DNA of 64,000 nucleotides from Anaerolineales bacterium. Its GTDB lineage: Bacteria; Chloroflexota; Anaerolineae; Anaerolineales; JABWBV01. The position numbers were made by a program, and so were the translations under genes. Shown piece by piece: positions 6,744 to 15,028 of the stretch. Position 1 is the first letter of the stretch. Every line of letters starts with the position of its first letter. The stretch covers positions 1 to 64,000 of the forward strand of contig JACKAX010000012.1 in assembly GCA_020634875.1 (NCBI GenBank), in the 5' to 3' direction. The notes under the pieces are model-generated. The model was not told the origin of the DNA. It saw only the letters and a list, made by a program, of their open reading frames with translations, and made no database searches.

Positions 6744-9362
6744 TCAGGAAAATTCTACCATTTTTACCTCTGACATTTCTAACATTTGGGTTAAGGTAAA
6801 TTGCGTTCCAGCCTGCCACGCTTCGGCAAAAGCAGCTTCCCCCAAGGCGGTGCGGATGCGCGCTTGTGTGACTTCATACCCGGCTTGTTCTCCAGGGGGG
6901 AGCGGGGAATGGATGGCCTCGCGGAGGGTGTGTGCGGCCCCGAGGAGGGACGCGGCCCGCGCGGGGTCGGTGACAGCCCAGGCTTCTGCCAACCCTTCCA
7001 GGGAAAAGGCCATCCGCCGTTTATCGCCCATTTCATGTGCTAACCGCAAAGCGCCTTGAAAATTCTGGACGGCCTGGGAAATATCCCCCAGCCCGAGATC
7101 AACCTGCCCCAGACCGGAGAGAACGAGTATTTCACCGCTGGGGCTTTCCGTGCTCCGGTAAATGGCGAGGCTTTCTTCAAGGAGGGGGCGACCCTGGGCG
7201 GGGTGCCCTAACTTGAACATCGCCATGCCTACGGTCTCCAGGGCAGAGGCCTGATTGAGTTTGCTTTTGAGCGCGCGGAAGATTTCCAGACTTTGTTGGG
7301 ATAAAGCGAGGGCGCGGGCATAATCTCCCGTCCAATAACAGTTGTTGCTCAGTTGAAGCAAGGAAAGCGCCACCCCGCGCTGGTGGTCGGTTGCCCGACA
7401 AAGGGCAAGGTTTTCTTCGAGGTAGGCGTTCGCCTGGGCAAATTGACCTTGTTCCTTGGCCGCCGCGTTTAGGATCATCCGCGCAGAGATGAGGCCGGGG
7501 GGATGGTTGAGTTGTTGGAAGAGAACGAGGGCTTCTTGGGCGTAAGCTTCAATTTGCTGGTATTGGTTTTCAAACAGGCAGACGTTGGCAAGGTTTACCA
7601 GGGTGTCGGCGATAGCTTTTTTGTCATCCAGGGTGCGGAAGAGACGGAGAGCCTCGGTGAGCAGGGTTCGGGCACGGAGGAGGTCATCTTGCAGGTTGGC
7701 AAGATGTCCGGCAACGAGGAGCGCGCGGGCACGGAGCGGGACGGGAACATTTTCGCTATGGAGAAGCAGTTCGCCCAACCAGGCACGGCTTTCGTTTAAG
7801 TAGCCAAAGTGTCCCCAGAAGATTTGCAGGGCCACTACCAGCTGCAACCCCATTTCGGGGGCGTGTGTAACGCACCAACGCAAGGCCGTACGGAAATTGT
7901 TGTGTTCCATTTCCAATTGTTGAAGGCGTTGGTGTTGTTGGGCGCTGCTGAGGTGGGGTTGGAGTTCTTCGGCAAAATGGGTGTAGTAGGTGGCGTGGCG
8001 GGCGCGGATGGCGTCAGCGTGGGGACTGAATTTGAGACGTTCGGCGGCAAACGCGCGGATGGTATCCAACATCCAGAGGCGTGGTTCTCCTTCAGGGGCG
8101 TGGTAGGGAGAACTGTATTGGACAAGGTTTTTGCGGGTGAGGGATTCTAGATCGGGGGGAAAAAATTCGCCGGTATCTTCGCTTTCGAGTACGAACGCGG
8201 CGGCTTCAAGTGAACAACCTCCGGCAAATACGGCAAGGCGTAGGAAGGCTTCGCTTTCAGACGGTTCCAATTGGTCGTAACTCCATTCAATAGCTCCGCG
8301 CAGGGATTGCTGGCGTTCGGGACGGTTTTGGGCGCGCCCTCGCAGGGAGGCGAGCCGGGCCTGAAGTTGGGCGAGGAGTTTTTCCGGGGGAAGCCACTGG
8401 GTTTGGGCGGCGGCCATTTCGAGGGCGAGGGGCAGGCCGTCAAGTTGAGTGCAGATGCGAGCAACGTCAGGGGCGTTGGCTGTGGTCAGGTGGAAATGCG
8501 GGGCGACGGCCTGGGCGCGTTGGACGAAGAGGATGATAGCGGGGTTAGCCTGAAGTGTGGGGAGGGGGGCGTCGGGGTCAGGGAGGTTAAGCGGGCCAAG
8601 AGGAAAGAGATGTTCGCCGTAAAGGCGCAGCGCCTCGCGACTGGTTACGAGGATTTTGAGGCTTTTGACGTGCTCCAGAATTTCGCTGATCAGCGGCGCA
8701 GCAGGGATGACCTGTTCAAAGTTGTCGAGGACAAGCAGTTTGGGCCGGTCTTGCAGGCGCATGAACAGGGCTTTGCGGAGCGGGCGATTGGGCGTTTCTC
8801 GAAGTTGAAAGGCCTGGGCGATGGCTTCCAACACCTGGCTGGGCGTGTTGAGGGGGGCAAGTTCGATAAAATGGATATGGGGGCCAAACACGGGGCGCAA
8901 GGCGAGCGAGGCTTGCAGACTGAGCCGGGTTTTGCCTGCGCCGGGGGGGCCGGTGAGGGTGAGCAGGCGTACTTCGGGGCGGCGCAGGCGTTCGAGAAGG
9001 GCGGCAAGTTCGCGTTCCCGTCCGATCAATTCGGTGAGGGGGGTGGGAACATGGAGATGGGTTTCTTCGACTTCGTGAACACCAGGGGTGAAGTGGGGGG
9101 AGAGGGTGAAGACACCGGTGTAGGGGCGTTGGGCGGCGCGGGCAAATTGTACGAAGGACTCGTGAGCGCCTTGTGGAATTTCAAGCGTGCCGGCCAGGAG
9201 TTCGGCCAATTGTCGCGAGGGATGCAGGTCCCCCTGTTCGATTTTTTTGATCGTAATGAGTGCGCAGGCAACTTTTTCGGCGAGGGTTGCCTGGGTCAAC
9301 CCCAAAATTTTGCGGCGTTGTTTAAGCCATTGGCCAAAGGGGAGGGAAGAGGGGGCAGTCAT
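6744..9362 (-). CDS. HTH / NB-ARC ATPase / TPR transcriptional regulator
   Basis: An 872-residue signal-transduction protein with three parts. Residues 8-70 are an XRE-type helix-turn-helix ('[19 protein letters not shown]'). Residues 108-420 are a STAND/NB-ARC ATPase with Walker A 'GPPGAGKT' at 138-145, Walker B '[10 protein letters not shown]' and the '[11 protein letters not shown]' motif. From about 460 to 860 are tetratricopeptide-like helical repeats. Such proteins (relatives of AfsR and MalT in architecture) switch on ATP and inducer binding. The inducer and targets are unknown. It is transcribed alone, divergent from a small gene at 9547. Confidence 0.9.
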   Translation of the reverse strand: MTAPSSLPFGQWLKQRRKILGLTQATLAEKVACALITIKKIEQGDLHPSRQLAELLAGTLEIPQGAHESFVQFARAAQRPYTGVFTLSPHFTPGVHEVEETHLHVPTPLTELIGRERELAALLERLRRPEVRLLTLTGPPGAGKTRLSLQASLALRPVFGPHIHFIELAPLNTPSQVLEAIAQAFQLRETPNRPLRKALFMRLQDRPKLLVLDNFEQVIPAAPLISEILEHVKSLKILVTSREALRLYGEHLFPLGPLNLPDPDAPLPTLQANPAIILFVQRAQAVAPHFHLTTANAPDVARICTQLDGLPLALEMAAAQTQWLPPEKLLAQLQARLASLRGRAQNRPERQQSLRGAIEWSYDQLEPSESEAFLRLAVFAGGCSLEAAAFVLESEDTGEFFPPDLESLTRKNLVQYSSPYHAPEGEPRLWMLDTIRAFAAERLKFSPHADAIRARHATYYTHFAEELQPHLSSAQQHQRLQQLEMEHNNFRTALRWCVTHAPEMGLQLVVALQIFWGHFGYLNESRAWLGELLLHSENVPVPLRARALLVAGHLANLQDDLLRARTLLTEALRLFRTLDDKKAIADTLVNLANVCLFENQYQQIEAYAQEALVLFQQLNHPPGLISARMILNAAAKEQGQFAQANAYLEENLALCRATDHQRGVALSLLQLSNNCYWTGDYARALALSQQSLEIFRALKSKLNQASALETVGMAMFKLGHPAQGRPLLEESLAIYRSTESPSGEILVLSGLGQVDLGLGDISQAVQNFQGALRLAHEMGDKRRMAFSLEGLAEAWAVTDPARAASLLGAAHTLREAIHSPLPPGEQAGYEVTQARIRTALGEAAFAEAWQAGTQFTLTQMLEMSEVKMVEFS

Positions 9363-9466
9363 GGTCCTGAAGCGGAAAAAGGAATGGGAGGGGATGAGGT
9401 GGGTCAGTATCCCTTTTTATATCCCATTAGTATATCTGCTTTTTGGGGCATATCTATTAAATTAGG

Positions 9467-9514
9467 GTAACTGCTCAGTGGGAGCAGAGAAACTTCATCT
9501 CCTATCCAAGTTAC
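9467..9514 (+). promoter_or_regulatory. Structured leader ahead of the small + strand gene
   Basis: GTAACT (9467-9472) can pair with AGTTAC (9509-9514). Enclosed is a tight hairpin CTGCTC-AGTGG-GAGCAG (9471-9487). The two stems share two bases and would compete. The region lies between the divergent regulator (start 9362) and the gene at 9547; AT-rich -10-like words occur around 9429-9460. It may be a leader structure or an operator; no known riboswitch is recognised. Confidence 0.35.
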
Positions 9515-9546
9515 AATTTTGGATGCTCTCGCCTTCAGGACCAGTC

Positions 9547-9891
9547 ATGAACAACCTAAAACAACTCAAAACTATTCAACGCCAAACCTGTGATGGGCCT
9601 GCCTACGCCATTTTGATGGCGCTTGACCTGTACGACCCGGAAAACGCTCGTGAATTTATCCATGAAACTTTAGAGAAATTCAAGATGCAATGGATGATTG
9701 GCCCGCCCCAAACCACCCATTTGCTTGTGACCTTAATAGGAGAAGTGCCCGCCGATGATTTTATTCGTTACTGGAACGAGAAGATGATTAATGATCCGGT
9801 TTTACGTACCATTATGTCGCTGATGCGCGTGGCTGACGTGTGGCGCGGCTCAATGACCGGAGAGATGTTGGAACAAGAAACGCTTTTATAA
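9547..9891 (+). CDS. Hypothetical protein, divergent from the NB-ARC regulator
   Basis: A 114-residue soluble protein ('MNNLKQLKTIQRQTCDGPAY...'). The start at 9547 follows an AGGA-like sequence; ATG codons at 9523 and 9478 are possible but the latter lies inside a hairpin. Sequence is mostly helical, with 'ALDLYDPENAREFIHETLEKF' and a conserved-looking 'MQWMIGPPQTTHLLVTLIGE'. I do not recognise the family. Divergence from a large STAND regulator makes it a candidate target, by inference only. Confidence 0.6.
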   Translation: MNNLKQLKTIQRQTCDGPAYAILMALDLYDPENAREFIHETLEKFKMQWMIGPPQTTHLLVTLIGEVPADDFIRYWNEKMINDPVLRTIMSLMRVADVWRGSMTGEMLEQETLL

Positions 9892-9905
9892 GCTTAAGCC
9901 TTGAC

Positions 9906-10000
9906 GAAAAACTGAGTTTTTGCTTTACAAGCTGGGCCTCCTTGCTTTTGATGAGCATTTTCTTGCAAGAAACAGCTGCTTTCAAAAAACTCGGTTTTTC
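9906..10000. repeat. Inverted repeat with GAAAAACTGAGTTTTT arms
   Basis: GAAAAACTGAGTTTTT (9906-9921) and the inverted copy ending at 10000 match at 15 of 16 positions; each arm is itself nearly palindromic. The 63-base interior shows a further short match (CAAGCTG / CAGCTGCT). It fills most of the gap 9892-10042, and may act as the terminator of the upstream gene or be a miniature dispersed element. Confidence 0.5.
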
Positions 10001-10042
10001 AGGCACGGTTAATTTACACTATTTTTTAGGAGATCTTTTTTT

Positions 10043-10714
10043 ATGTTTACCCCCAAAAACCTGAAACTGTTTGTCTTTTTTACCACGCTGATTCTCGCGG
10101 CGATGGCGTGTGCCATTCCGAATCTCGGCGGCAATAGCGATGGTTCGCTCTATCGCGATGATTTTTCTAATACCAAGACCAATTGGGGTGTCGGGACAGA
10201 TGCGGATAGCTCAGTGGAATATGTAAGCGATGGTTTGCAATTTTTTGTGACCACCCCCAATTATTTCACCTGGAGTAATCCAGGTGCCGAAACGGACTTT
10301 GAAAATATTCATGTTGAGGTTACTGTGATAAATCGCAGCACCGATCTGAATGCCGCGTTTGGGATTGTGTGTCACCAACAGGTTACGGACAGTGCACATT
10401 ATTACTTCGCCGTGACGCCCAACCAGCAATACGCCATTGCGAAAGCGGCGGTGGCTCAAAGCGATGTGTTTTTGACCAACAGTGATCAATGGGCTGATTC
10501 TGACTTGATTCCCCTCAACGCCAAATCCTACCAAATTGGCGCGGATTGCGGCAACGGTACCCTGACGCTGTACGTGAACGGCCAGCAAATCGCCACCGCA
10601 ACCGATACAACCTATACCAAAGGTGAAGTTGGTTTGTTTGCCTGGAGCGGTGAAGATACGGCAGGGACAACGGTCGTCTTTGATAACTTTGTTGTGACTT
10701 CGTTAGGCGAATAG
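10043..10714 (+). CDS. Lipoprotein with a concanavalin-like (LamG/3-keto-glycan-hydrolase-type) domain
   Basis: A 223-residue protein with a lipoprotein signal ending in the lipobox AAMAC (Cys about 27). The mature part starts 'SLYRDDFSN' and continues with beta-rich sequence ending 'GEVGLFAWSGEDTAGTTVVFDNFVV'. This is the pattern of concanavalin-like sandwich domains common in bacterial surface proteins ('DDFS...W' start, 'VDFDNFxV' end). It probably binds or presents a ligand at the cell surface; no catalytic residues can be assigned. A strong terminator follows at 10728-10763. Confidence 0.75.
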   Translation: MFTPKNLKLFVFFTTLILAAMACAIPNLGGNSDGSLYRDDFSNTKTNWGVGTDADSSVEYVSDGLQFFVTTPNYFTWSNPGAETDFENIHVEVTVINRSTDLNAAFGIVCHQQVTDSAHYYFAVTPNQQYAIAKAAVAQSDVFLTNSDQWADSDLIPLNAKSYQIGADCGNGTLTLYVNGQQIATATDTTYTKGEVGLFAWSGEDTAGTTVVFDNFVVTSLGE

Positions 10715-10727
10715 AGCATTCTTTCTT

Positions 10728-10763
10728 AAAAGCATGGGCTTTTTTTCGGCCCATGCTTTTTTT
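10728..10763 (+). terminator. Rho-independent terminator
   Basis: AAAAGCATGGGC (10728-10739) pairs perfectly with GCCCATGCTTTT (10749-10760), followed by more Ts, 13 bases after the upstream lipoprotein stop. The rest of the gap to 10980 contains a short fold-back near 10880-10928 (TACGGG / CCCGTA) but no gene. Confidence 0.9.
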
Positions 10764-10980
10764 ATTCCTTTATCCCCCCTTCTTCCCACATATTTTCTTT
10801 CAGCACACACCTCCCGGACGTATTTCGGACGCTCAATGGACGGTACGTTTATAAAATATAGCCATAGAGTGCTGACGAATTACGGGTCCCCTGTAATTAA
10901 CGGGATTGGGAGAATTTCCCGCCCGTAACGAAAAAGCCCGAATTACTTATGCATTCGACAAATCTCAAAGGTTGTATTCC

Positions 10981-13392
10981 ATGAAAATGAAGTTACGTTC
11001 CTTCTCAACAATCCTTATAGGCATGATCTTGACTGGGTTGTTCTCTCCCACCTACGTTCGCGCAGAAAAACCCACTCCCACCCCCACGGCCCCCCCCGCA
11101 ACAGAAGCAACGGAGGCTCCGGTCGCTGGCCCCCCGCCCACCCTCATCGCCGATCATCTGCTCAGCGTCCCCTCACCCCCACCTGGATGCACCTCTAACC
11201 CCTTGAACTTTTCCAGCGGCGTTCCCATCCCGATCCCCGATGAAGGGGTTATCACCGCAACCCTCAACGTGTCGGGCGCGGATGCTTACTTATGGGATTT
11301 GGACCTGACTACCCAAATTCAACATACCTATGTCGCTGACCTGGATATTTACCTCGTTTCGCCCTCTGGCACAGAAGTAACCATTACCACCGACAATGGC
11401 GCGAATCGTGATAATGTATTCGACGGCACAACTTGGGATGATCAATGGGTCGGCCCTTCTGTGGGAGATTACGTTTATGTGAACAATGTTGTCGTGCCAT
11501 TTATGTCCCCAGAAGAGGCAATGGGCGCATTCCGCGGCGAAAACCCCAATGGGGTCTGGAAATTGGTCATCCACGATGATGCCCAGTTGGATGTAGGCAC
11601 CTTGAATGGATGGGATCTTCAGTTCACAACATTTCCTACTGCGCCGGTCCAATTCACTACCAATGAGATAATCTGGTATACAAACCTCCCCATCCCAGAT
11701 GAAGGAACTTTGGTTGTCCCCTTTAACTTCTCCCCGCAATCCTATACCGACCTCTCTTTTGAAACCACCATTTTGCATCCTCGAAACGCGGATTTGGATG
11801 TGTACCTGGTCTCCCCCGGAGATTTGGTCACTGTCACCCTGACCACGGGCAACGGGGGAGCGTTTGGAAATGGCTTTCAAGGCACCCTTTGGACGGATAA
11901 AGCCGGGACATTTAACCCACCCGGAGCCGTTACGGACGCGACCTTTGAGGATGGGATCACCGAAAGCCCTCTGGTTCCCGAAAACGCCATGTCTGCTTTA
12001 ATCGGCAATTTTTCTGGCACCTGGAAATTGGTCATTGTAGATCATACAAGCGGGGAAACCGGAACGCTCACGGAATATGGTTTCTCTATCGCAATTGCTT
12101 CCTGTTTACCCGATTTAGGGGTCAGCCAAAATCAGAGTCCCTATCCAACCGCGCTCGACGCGCCCATTGAATATGCGATTAATGCACGCAACTATGGCAC
12201 GATCTCCGCACATAACATCTGGATGACCGACACCCTTCCCACCGGGATGCTTTTCCAAAGCTGGACCGCGCCGCCCGACTGGACCTGCCAAACCCCGCCT
12301 GTAGGAGGCACCGGGCAGATTACCTGCCAAACCGCGGAACTTGCGCCCTTGAGTATCGTCACCCACACCTTACAACTGAAACCGGGGGATGTGCCCCAAC
12401 CCATCCCCCACAATATCGTGGATCTTTACACCACCGAGACGGAGAGCGATTTTTATAGCAATCACTCTACCTACGAACAATTTGTGACCTATTTCTCGGC
12501 CAACGGCAACTACTGGGACCTTCAAGATAACTTGTACACCTGGACAACCAACGCCAACAATGACCCTATTGATGATGGGGCGCTAGATGATGGCGGTCAG
12601 GACGCGTTTGATGGCTGGGGGAGTCTCCGCGTGCGGATTTTGGACGCAAACGACACGGTTTTGACCGATGACACACCTTTAGTGAATTTCGACTTGGCCT
12701 ATGTTGGGGATAGGTGGGTTACGCATAACGCGCCTTCTTTTGATAGCGTCGCGTTCAACCGCGAAATCGCGGTTTCTACCGCGAATAACTATCTGCGGTA
12801 TCTCGATGCGTTTACGAACAATGCCAATAGCGTGCGGAAAATTTCTATCGCCTGGGGCGGTGATTTAGGGTCAGATAGTTCGACCACTCTCGCCGCGACT
12901 TCCTCGGGGAACCTCAACTTGACAGCCGCAGACCAATGGGCCGTCACCATCCAAAATAACCAGTTTAACCCGGCTGGCCCGGCCGGGGATCCACCTGTCG
13001 GCTACCTCCTGCACGGTCCTGGGGACACGAGTTATGTAGGCACAGGTGCTTATGATAACAACCCATTCGACAACGCCTGGGCGGGCAATGGGAACGATAA
13101 CCTTGCCCATGTCTTTACGTTCACCCTGCAACCCGGCGAAACGAAATACTTGATGTATTACGTGTACCGCGGGTTAGCGGAGGAGCAAGAAGGTCCGGAA
13201 AGCTGCACCACCAACTGCATCATCCCCCCCACCGGATCAGAAATCGCCCTGGCGCAAACCGTCCTCACCGCGCTAGCCGCTTCCCCGGACGTATGTGACC
13301 TGTCCGCCAGCGTGCGTGCCAATCTGATCAACTGGCCGGAATTGAATGTCGCTTGTTCGTACCCGGTGTATCTACCCAATGTAGTTCGCTGA
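10981..13392 (+). CDS. Secreted double P-domain protein with DUF11-like domain
   Basis: An 803-residue exported protein. The start at 10981 is chosen because a typical signal peptide follows ('MKMKLRSFSTILIGMILTGL', cleavage near 'VRA-EK'). After a Pro/Thr/Ala linker come two proprotein-convertase P-domain (P/Homo-B) repeats, about residues 75-215 and 222-365, each with 'DLDIYLVSP(S/G)' and 'GxWKLVI.D' motifs. A DUF11/CARDB-like domain follows at about 380-475, with a large unassigned C-terminal part. It ends 'YPVYLPNVVR'. No protease domain is present, so the P domains probably serve as adhesion modules. Confidence 0.85.
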   Translation: MKMKLRSFSTILIGMILTGLFSPTYVRAEKPTPTPTAPPATEATEAPVAGPPPTLIADHLLSVPSPPPGCTSNPLNFSSGVPIPIPDEGVITATLNVSGADAYLWDLDLTTQIQHTYVADLDIYLVSPSGTEVTITTDNGANRDNVFDGTTWDDQWVGPSVGDYVYVNNVVVPFMSPEEAMGAFRGENPNGVWKLVIHDDAQLDVGTLNGWDLQFTTFPTAPVQFTTNEIIWYTNLPIPDEGTLVVPFNFSPQSYTDLSFETTILHPRNADLDVYLVSPGDLVTVTLTTGNGGAFGNGFQGTLWTDKAGTFNPPGAVTDATFEDGITESPLVPENAMSALIGNFSGTWKLVIVDHTSGETGTLTEYGFSIAIASCLPDLGVSQNQSPYPTALDAPIEYAINARNYGTISAHNIWMTDTLPTGMLFQSWTAPPDWTCQTPPVGGTGQITCQTAELAPLSIVTHTLQLKPGDVPQPIPHNIVDLYTTETESDFYSNHSTYEQFVTYFSANGNYWDLQDNLYTWTTNANNDPIDDGALDDGGQDAFDGWGSLRVRILDANDTVLTDDTPLVNFDLAYVGDRWVTHNAPSFDSVAFNREIAVSTANNYLRYLDAFTNNANSVRKISIAWGGDLGSDSSTTLAATSSGNLNLTAADQWAVTIQNNQFNPAGPAGDPPVGYLLHGPGDTSYVGTGAYDNNPFDNAWAGNGNDNLAHVFTFTLQPGETKYLMYYVYRGLAEEQEGPESCTTNCIIPPTGSEIALAQTVLTALAASPDVCDLSASVRANLINWPELNVACSYPVYLPNVVR

Positions 13393-13452
13393 TTCATTTG
13401 GATGCGGAGCAACAGGACCGCCCCCAAACATTTTCAATTTAAGGAGTACATG

Positions 13453-14130
13453 ATGTACCACTACCCCCTCAAATTCACCTTCGCCAACGTGGCCGCCTCC
13501 CCCAAAATCACCGTCACCGACGCGGGCGGCAAAACCATCATGATCGCCAGTAAAACCCTGCTCTCGAACAAAGAAGAGTTCAAAGTCACCGCTAACGGGC
13601 AACCGCTCTACACCATCCTCAGCCAGGAAAGCCGCCTCACCGATATTCCCAGCAATTGGGATGTATATGCCGCAAATGGGCTAAAACTCGGCCTTGTGGA
13701 TGACGATTTTTACGCCGAAGACGCCGCCAACTACGTCAAAAACCGTACGGTCGCCACAAGCCTGAACATCTTGAAAGCCCACTATGTCCACGAACGTGCC
13801 CTTAAAATGTACTGGCTCAAAGACCTCGCCGGGAAAAAGGTTGGCCTCATCGCCCCGGACAAAAAATCCTTTTCCCTGCAACAACTCCCCCTCGCAGATT
13901 TCACCCGCAAAATGCCCTTCTTCTTCCGCTTCATCACCCCCAGCTATTACATCCAAATCGGGGATCGCCGGGTCATGTTCCTGCAAAAACAACGCACCTT
14001 CATGACCGACACCTATTCCCTCGAAGCCAACGGGCAATTCACCGCGGCGGAAGAACAACTGCTTGTGCCGAGTTTGTTATTGACCGTCTTTTACGAACGG
14101 CAACAGCTTAAAGCGTTATACGCAAATTAA
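13453..14130 (+). CDS. LURP-one/tubby-C-terminal-like protein
   Basis: A 225-residue protein with no signal peptide. The start at 13453 is favoured over the adjacent ATG at 13450 because AAGGAG (13441-13446) is 6 bases upstream. The sequence alternates beta strands with 'YHYPLKFTFANVAASPKITVTD', 'LYTILSQES' and 'YYIQIGDRRVMFLQKQ', resembling the 12-strand LURP-one/tubby-like barrel around a central helix. The assignment is by pattern only. It is followed after 13 bases by the L7/L12-like gene, forming a three-gene cluster to 14907. Confidence 0.55.
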   Translation: MYHYPLKFTFANVAASPKITVTDAGGKTIMIASKTLLSNKEEFKVTANGQPLYTILSQESRLTDIPSNWDVYAANGLKLGLVDDDFYAEDAANYVKNRTVATSLNILKAHYVHERALKMYWLKDLAGKKVGLIAPDKKSFSLQQLPLADFTRKMPFFFRFITPSYYIQIGDRRVMFLQKQRTFMTDTYSLEANGQFTAAEEQLLVPSLLLTVFYERQQLKALYAN

Positions 14131-14143
14131 AAAGGAGTCTGAC

Positions 14144-14401
14144 ATGAACGAAGACCTACAAGTCCAAGCCTTACGTACTCGCGTAGCCAAATTGGAAGCC
14201 GAAATGCGCTTCCTCTACAAACACCTCAACGTCACCTTTGTCCCCACCTTTGAAGTGGACCCCGCGGATGCAGAAGTGGTCGAATGGCTCAAGAAGAAAA
14301 ATGAAATTAAAGCCATCGCCGCCTACCGCGCCATTCATATGGTTAGTATGCCAGAAGCCAAAGCCGCGGTAGACGAAATCCGTGCAGGGCTAGGGCTTTA
14401 A
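14144..14401 (+). CDS. Small protein with ribosomal L7/L12 C-terminal-like domain
   Basis: An 85-residue protein. Residues 1-30 form a short coiled coil ('LQVQALRTRVAKLEAEMRFL'). The C-terminal half, 'EIKAIAAYRAIHMVSMPEAKAAVDEI', matches the pattern of the L7/L12 C-terminal domain ('K..AIK..R..TGL.L.EAK..VE'). This is not the ribosomal stalk protein itself, which is about 120-130 residues with a different N-terminus. A ribosome binding site AAGGAG lies upstream. Function unknown; perhaps a protein-interaction module for its neighbours. Confidence 0.65.
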   Translation: MNEDLQVQALRTRVAKLEAEMRFLYKHLNVTFVPTFEVDPADAEVVEWLKKKNEIKAIAAYRAIHMVSMPEAKAAVDEIRAGLGL

Positions 14402-14412
14402 AGGTGTCTCCC

Positions 14413-14907
14413 ATGCCCACGCCCTGGAACATCCTCGTCTTAACCTATGATTATTTAATCGAAGGCCAAATTGACGGCAGTGACATCATGCAACGCGCTG
14501 TCTTCACCCTCGCCGGACGCGGGGTGGATAGCCGGGCCGATGTTACGCTCACCAACGTAAAAATCTACCCGACCGGAAATCTTGCGGTTCCATCGGCGAA
14601 TATCCCCCATTGGACCGTGGGTGTTCCCAGCGGTGTGTTGGGCGCCATCCCCAATGATGCTTTAAGCGCGAAAGAGGCCATGAGCAAGCGTGACCTTGCC
14701 CCTGCGGAAATGGTCCTCGGCCCTTACCTGATCCGCGCCAATGTGTACGTCACCCCCAAATACAAATTCCGGGAAGTAGCCACCAATGGTATCACCCTCA
14801 AAGACGCCGAAATCACCCGGTTAAGCCCCGACAGCAAGCTCAAAGGATACAAGGTTCCGCTCATGATCATCAACACGTTTTGGTTACAAGGGCTGTGGTT
14901 CCGGTAA
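14413..14907 (+). CDS. Hypothetical protein, third gene of the LURP-like cluster
   Basis: A 164-residue protein beginning 'MPTPWNILVLTYDYLIEGQI'. The start at 14413 is preferred because AAAGG lies 8 bases upstream; a GTG at 14404 is the alternative. It looks like a beta-rich soluble protein, with 'ILVLTYDYLIEGQIDG', 'VTLTNVKIYPTGNLAVP' and 'MVLGPYLIRANVYVTPKYKF'. No signal peptide or membrane segment is visible and I do not recognise a family. Close spacing (11 bases after the preceding stop) suggests co-expression. Confidence 0.65.
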   Translation: MPTPWNILVLTYDYLIEGQIDGSDIMQRAVFTLAGRGVDSRADVTLTNVKIYPTGNLAVPSANIPHWTVGVPSGVLGAIPNDALSAKEAMSKRDLAPAEMVLGPYLIRANVYVTPKYKFREVATNGITLKDAEITRLSPDSKLKGYKVPLMIINTFWLQGLWFR

Positions 14908-14936
14908 TTATTAAGGCTCTTGCGGAGAATCTTGGA

Positions 14937-14966
14937 GGACTTTATAGGGACAGACTTCCAAAGTCC
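14937..14966. repeat. Small hairpin with GGACTTT/AAAGTCC arms
   Basis: GGACTTT (14937-14943) pairs with AAAGTCC (14960-14966) in the 121-bp gap between a hypothetical gene and a secreted haem protein. There is no T-run, so it is more likely a dispersed hairpin or leader structure than a terminator. Confidence 0.4.
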
Positions 14967-15028
14967 GCATCTTCTATACTTTTAGAATTCCTTTCAACCA
15001 CTTACAGTTTTCCTCAAAAGGTGTTCTT

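Noticed and set aside
8271..9470. 399-codon open frame on the plus strand
   Set aside because: Shadow of the HTH/NB-ARC regulator; Gly/Glu-rich with no family motifs.
14144..14401. Ribosomal protein L7/L12 gene (rplL)
   Set aside because: Too short, N-terminal dimerisation domain and hinge absent, and no ribosomal or RNA polymerase genes nearby.
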